Shown here piece after piece: positions 54,975 to 64,000 of a stretch of DNA of 64,000 nt. The stretch is from Liolophura sinensis (Eukaryota > Mollusca > Polyplacophora > Chitonida > Chitonidae). The stretch lies in contig NC_088306.1 in the NCBI RefSeq assembly GCF_032854445.1, forward strand, positions 13,451,386-13,515,385, given 5' to 3'. Each line of letters opens with the position of its first letter. Position 1 is the stretch's first letter. The notes under the pieces were generated by a model, which ran no database searches, was not told the origin of the DNA, and saw nothing but the letters and a program-made list of their open reading frames with translations. A program made the translations under genes and the position numbers.

Positions 54975-55098
54975 TAACTCTAAGATTAAAAACAGAAATT
55001 GAAGAATTTAACATACGAGGAAAACTCAGAATGCATCAGTTGACAGTTTTGGCTCATCTTTCACATCTTTTCCTAGCTACACCAAGTGCATCAGGTTG
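54975..55098 (+). repeat. Direct repeat, copy 1 (about 123 bp)
   Basis: Matches 56265-56387: 'AACTCTAAGATT', 'AGAAATTGAAGAATTTAACA', 'CACATNTTTTCCTAGCTA'-type blocks in the same order and orientation, about 1.3 kb apart. Confidence 0.8.
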
Positions 55099-56264
55099 AC
55101 TGCTGTCACGTGACATGGCTTGCATGCCTGAATCAGAATGGCTTCCCATTAACGTCTCCGGATAACAACAATAAAGGTGCTTACACTGTATATGCCAAAT
55201 TGGATTTTACCTGGGATATATACAATGCTGTTGTTATGTGAACAACTGCCGTCAGCTCCTACATTTAGCTCGCGGCTGTTTACATATGCTGAGTTCAGGG
55301 CCTGCTGTCTGCCTCTGGCTTAGAATGTTCCAGAATACGCTCAGTTCGGGGCCTGTTTGTTTACAAGTGTTCAAGAATTTTCTTATTCAAGAAAATTCCA
55401 CCAGTCTATATAAGACCTATGAAAGCAGGTCAAACGAGGAGAAAGGAGAGTTATTGAGAGTTTTGGATGCTTTCACTTTGTGTTACTTTAGTAGGCCTTT
55501 TGTGCTGAATTTTGGTGTCTTTATAGCCTCTGGCTTTGTTATATCATATCTCCACCGAGCACTTGTTTCAGTCTGAACTTGAATATTTAATTTGTGCTCT
55601 TGTGTACACAGTGCTTATTAGTACACTGACCCTGTCTGTGGAATTTTGTGTATATTTCGTCATACACTCAGTTTTACTGTGGATTTTCCCTCTTGTGAAT
55701 ATTGCCTCTGTGCATTTGTGCCTTTGTGGTTTTCAGCATTGTGGAATATATGTGTCCGTTTGGACTTGACACCGTTGTACATGTAAGTACTTTAGTATTT
55801 GTATAGATATTGCTATCCTTTCTTGTTAAACCTAATAAATTGTTGAAAAATAAAATCTGCTAGTTTTGGTTACTTTTTGTGCGGCTTAACTGTCGTGTAT
55901 TTCGAACAAGCCATCTCTTTATAATACAGACAGTTTGGGTCATAAGGCTGTATATACAGTACCACATTTACATGTATATGGAACCACAGTGGTATGCAAT
56001 TGTACTAAATAAGGATACCTGAATTTCTGTGTGCTATCTCCCCATGGCTCAACTGTGGGTTAACTCAGCTATTTCACCTATATAACCTTATTTGAAGATC
56101 TGATGTGTCCTTCAATATACATTTCAACTTCAACTGAACTAGTCTGCTGATTTCGTTCATCAACGTCCATTGGATAATCATAGGAATTTGATTGATTGAT
56201 CGATTCAATTAGCATAAGCGCTGGTTTGGGTGGGAAATTCTAAGGTGCTTTGCATCAACTTTTA
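55099..56264 (+). other. Segment between direct repeats, possibly a decayed insertion with LTR-like signals
   Basis: It contains TATATAAG at 55405 and AATAAA near 55833 in the order of a promoter and a polyadenylation site, but no primer-binding site, polypurine tract or protein remains. The ORFs at 55238-55769 look random. Confidence 0.3.
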
Positions 56265-56387
56265 CAACTCTAAGATTTAAAGCAGAAATTGAAGAATTTA
56301 ACACACGAGGGGAACTCAGAATGCATAAATTGACAGTTCTGGCTCATCTCTCACATATTTTCCTAGCTAAACCAAGTACATCTGATT
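56265..56387 (+). repeat. Direct repeat, copy 2
   Basis: See 54975-55098. The two copies differ at scattered positions, so the duplication is not recent. Confidence 0.8.
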
Positions 56388-57881
56388 TTAACACCGTTTG
56401 ACTTAAAATAGAGGAAATGACAAGATTCAAGATGTTATGCTATTGAAGAGTTAAAAATCTCATGTATGAAAGGAAAATTCATATAAAGTAGACAAAAAGG
56501 AATAGGCCTACACTCCTGCACTAAACAAATACCGTGTACCCACAAGGATACATTGTTGGGCAGAGATTTTCAAAAATTAACATACATACCGAGTTAATCC
56601 AAGCTCATATTTGGAATAATGTGTTTAAGGCTTGGCACATGCCAGTATAACAGGAGCTTCTTAACAATAAATTAGTTGACAAGTAGTTCGTCAGTTTGTC
56701 ACAGACTATGCGATTTTGTTTGGTAAAGAATTATATAAAAAATGAATAATACATATAAGAGATATGGTAAACAAAGATGTAAAATTAAGAAATAAAATTT
56801 CTTTTATGGGTGTCTAGCGGCAGTTTTATAGTCAATAATGTGGGCCAGGATATTGACATTGTTTTTAACCTCGTCCACCTAGCTGACTAAAACTGCCGCT
56901 ATACGCGCAATAGCAGGAAACATTATTTCAATTCGATCACCCTGCCTAAAACGTTTAAAGCGGGTAATACGTAATTAAGTAGGAAAAGACTACAATCATG
57001 TAAACACGTTCATACCCATGCACAACAGAGTTGGAAGTTGTCCAGCGCTCGGCCTACAGCGCCATACACTGAGGGTAAAACTGGACAAAAAGAGTGCCAG
57101 TCTATACACTCTCTGATTTCAGCCGAACGAGTAACAAACTGATGGCAAATGCGGCTGTTGAAAATCATCTCTAATGTTTAAACAGTGAAACATTCGTTGG
57201 TACCGATCTGCTTGTAATCTTTGATATTGACACATTTCTCATCATGAAACGGATACTGCTGAGAAGCTGTCAAGTATCGTCTGCAGCACACTGCTTAGTA
57301 CATGTACATGTCTGATCTTTCTGAGACGCCATTGCCTTCACCGGGAATGAGGTACAAAGTTACAAATCAACCGTCGTATTCGGATTACACGGTTTTAACC
57401 TTTCTCTGACGTCATGACATCACAACAGCTGGTGCCGAGGATGGAATGAAATTAATGATACCACGAGAGGCTGTTCTGGCGTGTGATATCTATCCAATCA
57501 TTTTTGGCAGCCAAAACAACCCGATTTATAATAGACCCGTCCGTTCTGTTTAATCTTTTAACGAGCGTTTTAGCACCCGCCCCACAGGCAGTAAAACATG
57601 AGATTTATGGTCTATGATCGTCTTACAACTAACAATGCCTTGCAATAAACAATCGATGACGTCATTTGGTTTTAAAGCCATTTCCGAAGCTACAGTCAGA
57701 CGTTTTGTGCATTCCAAATTGTGCTGAAAGTGCCTCCGGCACGGTCTTTCTGGATGTTTAACAAAATATTATTCTTACCAAAACAATGAAAATATTTATA
57801 AAACTATATTGAGATGCAATTTTCTTTCCCTAATCTAATAATGAGAAAAACAATCATTGTATAATGACAAATTGCACTCAC
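56388..57881. other. Non-coding, with a short inverted repeat
   Basis: 'TAGCGGCAGTTTTATAGTC' at about 56816-56834 pairs with 'GACTAAAACTGCCGCTA' at about 56885-56901, about 50 bp apart. No ORF. The rest is probably intron of the DED-like locus. Confidence 0.45.
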
Positions 57882-58100
57882 CCGGTATTGGATTGGGTTC
57901 ACATAAATAGAGGATATCTTTGATATTGCTGGCCCTCTTTGACACTTCATCGTATAGAAAGATGTTTTTAATGTTCCACAATAGCGCTTGTATAGCTGTG
58001 ATGTTATTCCGTGTGAAAAAGCCAGCAATCATCAAATGTAGACACAAGTCTATCGGGTCTGAAATCTGTCGTAATTCGTTCGATATCACGTGTCCACAGC
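57882..58100 (-). CDS. Exon 3 of DED-like gene (second half of domain)
   Basis: On the minus strand, acceptor TTTCAG and donor GTGAGT bound a 219-nt open exon. 'LRQISDPIDLCLHLMIAGFF' and 'LLWNIKNIFLYDEVSKRA' follow the helix 3-6 pattern of death-effector domains. Phase 1 at both ends fits exon 2 and exon 4. The paralogue at 31996-32204 is 10 nt shorter and frame-broken. Confidence 0.6.
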
Positions 58101-58533
58101 CTGAAATATATAAATTCAGAAGTTTAACATTTTCACTGCTATGTTGCAATTTTTACCATATTTGAAGTATAGTGTTAAAACAAATGGGGGGGGGGGGAGT
58201 GACTGCGTATTTTAATAGCACCCATATAACAAGGAATAACCCATTTTGCATTTTTTAAAACGTAACAACTGTCAGAATAATCAAGGAAAACTTCAACACT
58301 CAAAAACTAATCTTCTAATTTTAACAGAAAATCTGCTATCTGAGTGAAACTGGAATTTATTCTGTTATTATAACACAATACTGTGTCATATTTAACAGAA
58401 TAATCTGCTGCAATAGCAGAATACATTCTGACTGACAAAATAACGGGTGTGAATAACACTGTCGTCTCTTTAGACTTAAAAATAGAACACTCATTAAAGA
58501 AATAACACATGTTTCAGAATTCTTTATTTCATG
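58101..58533. other. Intron, nothing recognised
   Basis: Includes a G-run at about 58185-58197. Confidence 0.45.
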
Positions 58534-58611
58534 TTAGGGCTGAGCAAAATAGCCATCGATAACCTAGGCGCCGCTAGGGCTGAGCAATATAGCCGCCGAT
58601 AATCTAGGCGC
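58534..58611. repeat. 39-bp tandem duplication
   Basis: 'TAGGGCTGAGCAA(A/T)ATAGCC' plus 'GATAA(C/T)CTAGGCGC' occurs twice in tandem. Confidence 0.75.
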
Positions 58612-59026
58612 ATATCTGGTTTGGAACTTAGAACGGATAAAACGACAGACGACGCCGTGTGTAGACTTGCGAAATCCGTATCCGTTAGTATTAAGAACGA
58701 CAACATTGCCCGTTCTCATTTCATCAGGCCATATAAATCGCACATCATCGTTTAAATCACATCGCACCAAAAGCGAATTTCCTGAAAGACCTCCCAGCCA
58801 CAGGTCGCGTGTTCATAAATGAAGACTTGACCAGGGACAGCTACAACTTGTTTAAATCGTTTGGAAGCGGTTTGGCACCGGTTCTGGTCAGCCACCAAAG
58901 CTGAATTAATTAATAAAGTAGTATTCCAGAAATGTTCTAAGGAGTTTTAAGAAAACCTATACCGTTTATCAACAAAATAACTAGCAAACAATCGTGCGTA
59001 CCTAGCCACTCGTTTGGTGACGCCAT
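58564..59026 (-). CDS. Candidate small two-exon gene
   Basis: Minus-strand exon 1 (59002-59026) begins ATGG in the context AAAATGG and encodes 'MASPNEWL', ending at donor GTACGC. Exon 2 (58564-58781) begins after TTTCAG with a matching phase and encodes 'VRCDLNDDVRFIWPDEM' and 'GYGFRKSTHGVVCRFIRS', ending at a stop inside the 39-bp duplication. The intron is 220 bp. No family recognised. It lies inside an intron of the DED-like locus on the same strand. Confidence 0.35.
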
Positions 59027-61202
59027 TTTGGCATATTATAGTTTTCTGGAGTGATGTCACACAACCTAAAAGCTCTCCCGTACCATCGCTAATAACCAAT
59101 GTGACAATGAGGAAATACAAACAAAACGCCTACTACCCAACCAAAGAGTATTGGCTCTGTTCCGTGTTCAAAGGGTGATGTTTGTCTTTTAGTTTGGCCC
59201 TAGGTAAACACGAGCATCGTGTTTTAGCGGTCCTGGTCGTCTCCTCGTCCTGCACAGGTGTAAGCACTTGGCCTAGCTGACTGTACCGACTTCACGGAAT
59301 TTACAGAACGTACCAGGGCCTTCTCACAGATAACCGACTTTTTCATTCAGATTTTGCGAAAATATTTTCCTTATAAAGCTGACTTTCCGAAGGAAAATTA
59401 ATACAAAGTCACAATATTTTTCTTGAAGCAATGACTCTCCCGAGGCGGTTTTCTTGCCAGCTCACCTTGACAAGTTACTGCGGTATGCTTCCCAACAAGA
59501 AGGCACTGTCAGTTCTCGGTTCCCTTTCTAGGAAAAAGGACATACTGGAAGAATATTTCTTCCACTGCTTGACCTGTTGATGCAGTAGGCCTACTATACC
59601 ATTTACAAGGAATCCCAGCGACCCTACTTAAATAGCCCAGCTGCAGATGCACGGCCAGGGTATTTCTGGTTCAGGCCGTAGCCTCCTGAGGGGTTGTCCT
59701 GGTGATTTTTGACCGCTATTAAATGTTTACAAAAATACAACTGGATTATTTTACAACTAGATTTATGGTTAGTTCTGAAACAAATGGATATAAATCTAAG
59801 CACCACTGATGCCGATCTAGACTGTCAAAGTTTTTTATGCTTCAGTTTTGCAGAAGTGGCTCTAAGATGAAAGCAGTGCTGGCCTAGTTATCGCCGACGT
59901 CTATAATTTTACGTTCAATAATTTTTCTTTGCGATAAAGACAAAGGAATAAATTTAAAATTCTTCAGTTGCAATGAATTCGGAGAAAACTTATATCACAA
60001 GATTTAATTAAGTTTAAGCGATATCCGGCGAGATATCGTCTTCTCATTCCCACAAACTTTCGGCATCCTAATGAGGTTTGCACGGACTCTGATATTTGTT
60101 ATTTAGAAACTGATGACTAAACGCTAACATGAACGACAGACAATTTATTTGGGGAGATGAACACGGTTTGGGCCGAGACGGTATGCTACTGTCTAACAGT
60201 TTGTAATGTCATCGTTGAATATTACAGGACTTGTAAGTTAACTGATTTTACGTCTGTGGTGACCCGTAAATGATACAGACCTGCCACACAACAATTTGTG
60301 AAATGGCCTTTCGGCTACACGTAACTAAGTTGTTGTAAATGATCTCAAAATGATGTCTTATGCAGTAGTTCTGTGTTATCATATGTCACTTCGTGGAGTG
60401 ATTGGGTGATAGCAACGTGTTTGATTGGATAAAATTCTGCCTCAACATCGGCCATTTGTGCAGTAGTGTCATTTTTTCTGCAGGTTATTCGAAAAAATCT
60501 CATTAAAATAATAAAGTATGATATCTTTATAGAATGCTTGAGTATTCTGCTTGCGATTTGTAAGGGGTGCACTCAGTAATTAGGTCAATGTCGGTGATTG
60601 GCAAGTTCCCGCGTCTCCGGAGATCTCCGTAACTTTTCGGGGCTGATTAAACAAGTACAAAAATATCTGCGTCTGGACACACGGCAGATGTAACAGCCAC
60701 ACTTTCATTGTTCAGGGATAGCAATTTAGATGTTAGTACCAGCATTGATACTTCCAGTTTATGCCGTTTATATCTCATTAGAGATATCTGTGCATATTGT
60801 TTAAATTATCCACTACTCTGTAAGACGAAAGTCGGAAAAAAGGCTCATTTGACCACCTGCCGCACTATTTATTAGCCCCATCCCAATTTGTACTTCGTTT
60901 GCTCCTCTGTGGCACTTCTGCACTGCACTGTACAAGAATTGTATTGCACATAACAATTAGCACTATGAGCGCTCACATCTAATCTTGATTAATAAAGCTT
61001 AAAAAAATGAATACATTTTAGCAACACTCAGGCAACGGAATTTCTTTTAAAATTTAACAAATTTGTTTCGAAAGAATATGCATTGAATTTCCAAGACTGA
61101 AATAGCTATCCTGAGACAATCTAGCTTGATAGCTCATTTCGTGGAGCTGTGGAACTACGTGCATACAATCCTGACTCGTTTTAAAAGCTTGCGGTGCTCT
61201 CA
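59027..61202. other. Non-coding, nothing recognised
   Basis: Only short frames without splice or domain support. Immediately 5' of the candidate small gene there is GTGATGTCAC at about 59053, a CRE-like palindrome. Confidence 0.4.
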
Positions 61203-61396
61203 TCAGTGTACTTTTTGTTTTTTGAAGAATTGTTTCAGATATTTGCTAATTTCTCTGTTTTCTTGGATAACTTCCTGTGCGGTAACTTGCACTACCAAGC
61301 GCTGACAGTTGGACAAAATGTCAGTACTAACAGAGGTGTTGTATTGCTCTTCCTGATTGGCTAAAGACAATTCGGAAGCGTAGTCGTCCAACTCCA
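61203..61396 (-). CDS. Alternative terminal exon of DED-like gene
   Basis: On the minus strand, ATGCAG precedes TGGAGTTGGAC; read after exon 2 (phase 1) the frame is open for 64 codons to TGA: 'ELDDYASELSLANQEEQ' and 'SKYLKQFFKKQKVH'. A decayed counterpart with stops lies at about 32565-32733 in the paralogue, in the same place between exons 2 and 3. It could give a short isoform ending after the first half-domain. Confidence 0.45.
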
Positions 61397-61684
61397 CTGC
61401 ATTTTTTTTTACCTAAATCGGCGTAAGCATTTGTGCTACGGGGTGAGTCATTTACCTCCATTTTATAAGCATTTACATGAACACCTATTATAATAAAAAC
61501 ACAACTGAAGCAAAATGACAAGAGGTTCAAAAATAACATGTGCCATCGCTGCTCTGGTTTTGCCCTGGTACTAAACTCTTTCTTATTGTCATAATGACCT
61601 TGTTAAAATGATAACCACCTCTTAAATCTGTGCTTGGGGATTAACATCGTACTTAACAATTTTTCAGTTATATGACAACGAATG

Positions 61685-61915
61685 TGATGTGCCTCCTTGT
61701 TGCAGAACGGATTTCCACCGCTCTTTTATCTAGTGCTGCCTCACTGAGACGCCTTACCGAAAGCAAGTAAGCCACACCGCCCGAGCCATTATACTGCTAC
61801 GGGTCAACCAGCCCTTTGCACTATCCCCTTCATGCTGAATGCCAAGAGAGGAAGTTAAAACTTCCCACAGCTCTCGAAGCGGACGTTCTACCTACTGTGC
61901 TATCGGTTGTTATCA
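61685..61915 (-). repeat. SINE family A, minus strand, internally deleted
   Basis: 'GTGCCTCCTTGTTGCAG', 'CCACCGCTCTTTTATCTAGTG' and 'GAGCCATTATACTGCTACGGG' are the reverse complement of the family-A body. The segment between the tRNA head ('CTACCTACTGTGCTATC') and 'GAAGTTTTAACTTCC' is shortened. Confidence 0.8.
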
Positions 61916-61943
61916 GTTGGTAAACGCTAAAGGTGTAGATTAC

Positions 61944-62068
61944 CTTGGAGCAAAAGCTTGATTTGCCTCACCCCTTCGTCGTTTATATGCTGTGCGATGT
62001 AAAGGATACGCTTGTTACACTTCATATTTCTGAGGCATTCTCTATATCGTCGTTTTCCATAGCAGACG
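61944..62068 (-). CDS. Exon 2 of DED-like gene (first half of domain), with a 4-bp deletion
   Basis: Acceptor CTACAG, donor GTAATC. It encodes 'RILYIAQHINDEGVRQIKLLLQ', matching helices 1-2 of the paralogue exon 32955-33083 (129 nt). This exon is 125 nt; the missing 4 bp put a TGA into the frame entered from exon 1 just before the domain. Either the gene is inactive or the reading frame is restored by another splice form. Confidence 0.55.
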
Positions 62069-62734
62069 CTGTAGAACAATGAATTACCATATAGATGCTT
62101 AACTTTACCAATTTGAAAATTGCATGTTTTTTTTTTAAATTTTAATTCAATTGCCACATTCAATTTTTAGATCACAATGATGTGGAAGAATTTATATCTT
62201 TAGTCGATAAATGCCTTACGGTATAGAGAAGGCAAAAAGAAAACTACCTAGATTTTGTATCAAGGCTACCAAATATCTCGCATGAAGGGCTTCAATGCAA
62301 AACGTCAGTTCCCAACACCCTTAAAATACTAAATTAGCATGTACAAAACCTGAGATCAATACACTGTTGTACTTTTTAACATGTTCTTTATCATTGATTT
62401 CCATGTTACTCGACGCCAACGCTCAGAGTGTGACATAAGCTACGCCTGTACTCTGTACAGGTGAGCTAATAAAACAAACGGTATGTCCTAAGGAAGCAAT
62501 AGTTTGTAATCAAGGCCCGATTTAACTAAAAAACTTAGGGGTGAAAATGAGTTTCTTGTGTAAGAGGTAAAAACAGAATCTTGGAGCTCTTGTTTCACAA
62601 AATTTAGACAAAATTGTTGCTGTTATTTCTCTCGTTCAATCTATAGTCTAAACTATTATAAAAATCGTGTCCTGGTGTAGGAATGCATGATTTGGATATC
62701 AAAAGTACACATTACATAAATGTACATTTCTGCC

Positions 62735-62849
62735 CAGTTTCTTCCACCATAATGCTGGCTGTCGTCGTATAAGTGAATTGTTATTGAGTAGGGCAAATAA
62801 CATAATTAAATTAAATAAATACAAAATAAATACATAAATAAATATTTAC
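62735..62849 (+). repeat. SINE family B, 3' part
   Basis: 'CCAGTTTCTTCCACCATAATGCTGGCTGTCGTCGTATAAGTGAA' leads into an AATAAATACATAAATAAATA tail. The tail directly abuts the donor of exon 1. Confidence 0.7.
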
Positions 62850-63237
62850 CTCTCGAAGGGATTTCAGCCTCAGAATTCGCAGATTCGCCGATATCCATGT
62901 GGCTTCTGGTGGAAAGAAGCTGCTCTTCTTCTGACGTCTCAAATTTATGAATGTAATCTCTCACCTCCTTTTTCAATGATTGCAAATCTTTTTGAAGTGT
63001 TGATTTCCAATCTATAAGACTTTCAGCAATGCGACCATCAGTATATGTATAAATTTTATCGAGCAACTCCACTAATGAGTCATAATCACTTTGAATGCTT
63101 TTCAGCTGGAGCTGCACGTTATTCGCTTGTTCCTTGTTCCTCATCTTACATCTTAGAATGTCGATATCAGCATATATTTTACCTCTGCTTGGGAGGTGAC
63201 CCGCTCCGGTTGCGATTTCGTCAGAGTGGTCACTCAT
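62850..63237 (-). CDS. Exon 1 of DED-like gene, coiled-coil N-terminus
   Basis: The ATG at 63237 opens 'MSDHSDEIATGAGHLPSRGK', followed by a heptad-rich helical section 'KEQANNVQLQLKSIQSDYDS' and 'WKSTLQKDLQSLKKEVRDYI' and an acidic linker. The frame continues past the donor (AGAG then GTAAAT) into SINE tail sequence, so the splice is preferred over the read-through end. The 388-nt exon ends in phase 1. N-terminal coiled coil plus DED suggests an oligomerising adaptor; inference. Confidence 0.55.
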
Positions 63238-63764
63238 AATGGAGACCCTGTTTCGGCTGTCCTCTAGAAAACCAGTTCCCTGTCGTAATTTATGACTGGT
63301 AAGTTGAACAAGTCTTCATTTTTATCTTCATAGAAATGGTTTCTTTGGGAACTATCTATTTTTCACACGCACTCAGGGTAAGTCTATAACAAAAAACGTT
63401 ATAACGTTAGCCTGTGTTCAATTTACATTATCAAGAAAACAACGTAAACTCTACAAACTCCCACACCAAATGCATCGACGTTAACGACACGATAATATTT
63501 TACTGCTTCATAAAACATCACCACGAAGCAAACTAAACAGGCAGTTTATCCTAAAAAAATAAAAAATACCGGTGTTCTTGGCCGACCGAAGCTCAAGACA
63601 AACTTTTATAATAGTGTCACCAAAGTAGGCAGTCGTCTGGCCCTCTCCGCGTTCGACAATTCGCCTGCTACATGCACTGTGTTATCATATGTCACACAGT
63701 TTTATTTTTTTTTTGGTGTTGAAGTCACATGTGAGAAAATTTGGCAGTAACAAGCCAAATTCAT
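63238..63764. other. Region upstream of exon 1, no promoter motif identified
   Basis: Presumed 5' flank of the DED-like gene. No TATA box could be assigned. Confidence 0.4.
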
Positions 63765-64000
63765 TTATTTATTTATTTATTTGATTGGTGTTTCACGCCG
63801 TACTCAAGAATATTTCACTTATTCGACGGCAGCCAGCATTATGGTCAGAAGAAACCGGGCAGTGTTCGGGCGAAACCAACGACATTCCGCAGGTTGCTGA
63901 CTGACCGTCCCAGACACGACCGGAAAGGAAGCAAGCTGGACTTGAACTCACAACGACCGCATTGGTGAGAGGCTCCTGGGTCATTACGCTGCACTAGCGC
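63765..64000 (-). repeat. SINE family B, near complete, running off the window
   Basis: A (TTTA)n run, 'GATTGGTGTTTCACGCCGTACTC', 'CAGCCAGCATTATGG' and 'CCGCAGGTTGCTGACTGACC' are followed by the B-box region 'GGACTTGAACTCAC' and the head up to the window edge; head to tail is on the minus strand. Confidence 0.85.

Larger units (their letters stand above)
37433..63237 (-). other. DED-like domain gene locus split by a ~20-kb intron holding Polinton copy C
   Basis: Minus-strand exons at 62850-63237, 61944-62068, 57882-58100 and 37433-37798 have matching phases (each junction splits after codon base 1) and GT/AG borders. The exon order matches the decayed paralogue at 30297-33083. An alternative terminal exon lies at 61203-61396. 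Exon 2 is 4 bp shorter than its paralogue, which brings TGA into the frame set by exon 1, so this copy may also be inactive. Treating the 37.4-kb exon as part of the same gene is inference from order and phase. DED proteins act in death-receptor and innate immune signalling. Further exons probably lie left of 37433. Confidence 0.5.

Noticed and set aside
55238-55769. 112- and 77-codon ORFs as genes
   Set aside because: Low-complexity aromatic and Cys content, no domain, and they lie between the signals of a possible retroelement remnant.

Overview
This window looks like nuclear DNA of a marine lophotrochozoan, most probably a mollusc. The reasons are spliced gene fragments with GT/AG borders, tRNA-headed SINEs ending in CACTCACTCACTC or (TAAA)n-like tails, a fossil non-LTR retrotransposon, and long satellites and minisatellites. 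No bacterial or organellar gene, rRNA gene or CRISPR array is seen. The family names given rest on motif recognition without any database search.

Three decayed copies of a Polinton/Maverick-type virus-like DNA transposon dominate the gene content. Copy A (1-5905) enters from the left edge: capsid protein, packaging ATPase, a set of small membrane and DNA-binding-type proteins and an integrase stub run rightward, and a protein-primed-type DNA polymerase B plus a small zinc protein run leftward. Copy B (5906-10317) follows head to tail, lacks its left half, keeps most of the integrase and carries a different polymerase-like gene in the polB position. Copy C (38134-48288) has both terminal inverted repeats and is inverted relative to A and B. 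It carries zinc protein, polB, small proteins, ATPase, capsid protein and seven further structural or unknown genes. Every copy has stops or frameshifts, and each has lost the 3' ends of polB and integrase through a different deletion.

Host part, left to right: about 14 units of a roughly 545-bp satellite (10.77-18.37 kb), the first two inverted; SINEs; a 76-bp tandem array (21.4-22.2 kb); an 87-bp array; a 14-mer minisatellite with 353-bp higher-order units (23.4-24.8 kb); a candidate SPRY-like exon (26.7 kb); a LINE fossil (27.4-29.0 kb); a decayed minus-strand gene with a DED-like domain (30.3-33.1 kb); and its paralogue, whose exons lie at 63.2, 62.0, 61.4, 58.0 and 37.8 kb on the minus strand. 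Copy C sits in the 20-kb interval between the last two of these exons, inside a SINE.

The most unusual host locus is at 52.5-54.2 kb: a 211-codon ORF with a 5'-UTR intron, flanked by eight exact copies of a 13-bp motif, four on each side and partly on a strict 22-bp pitch. This is the best candidate for an undescribed self-contained unit. The Polinton copies add two more points: the replication gene has been exchanged within an otherwise shared backbone, and inactivating stop codons are shared between copies.
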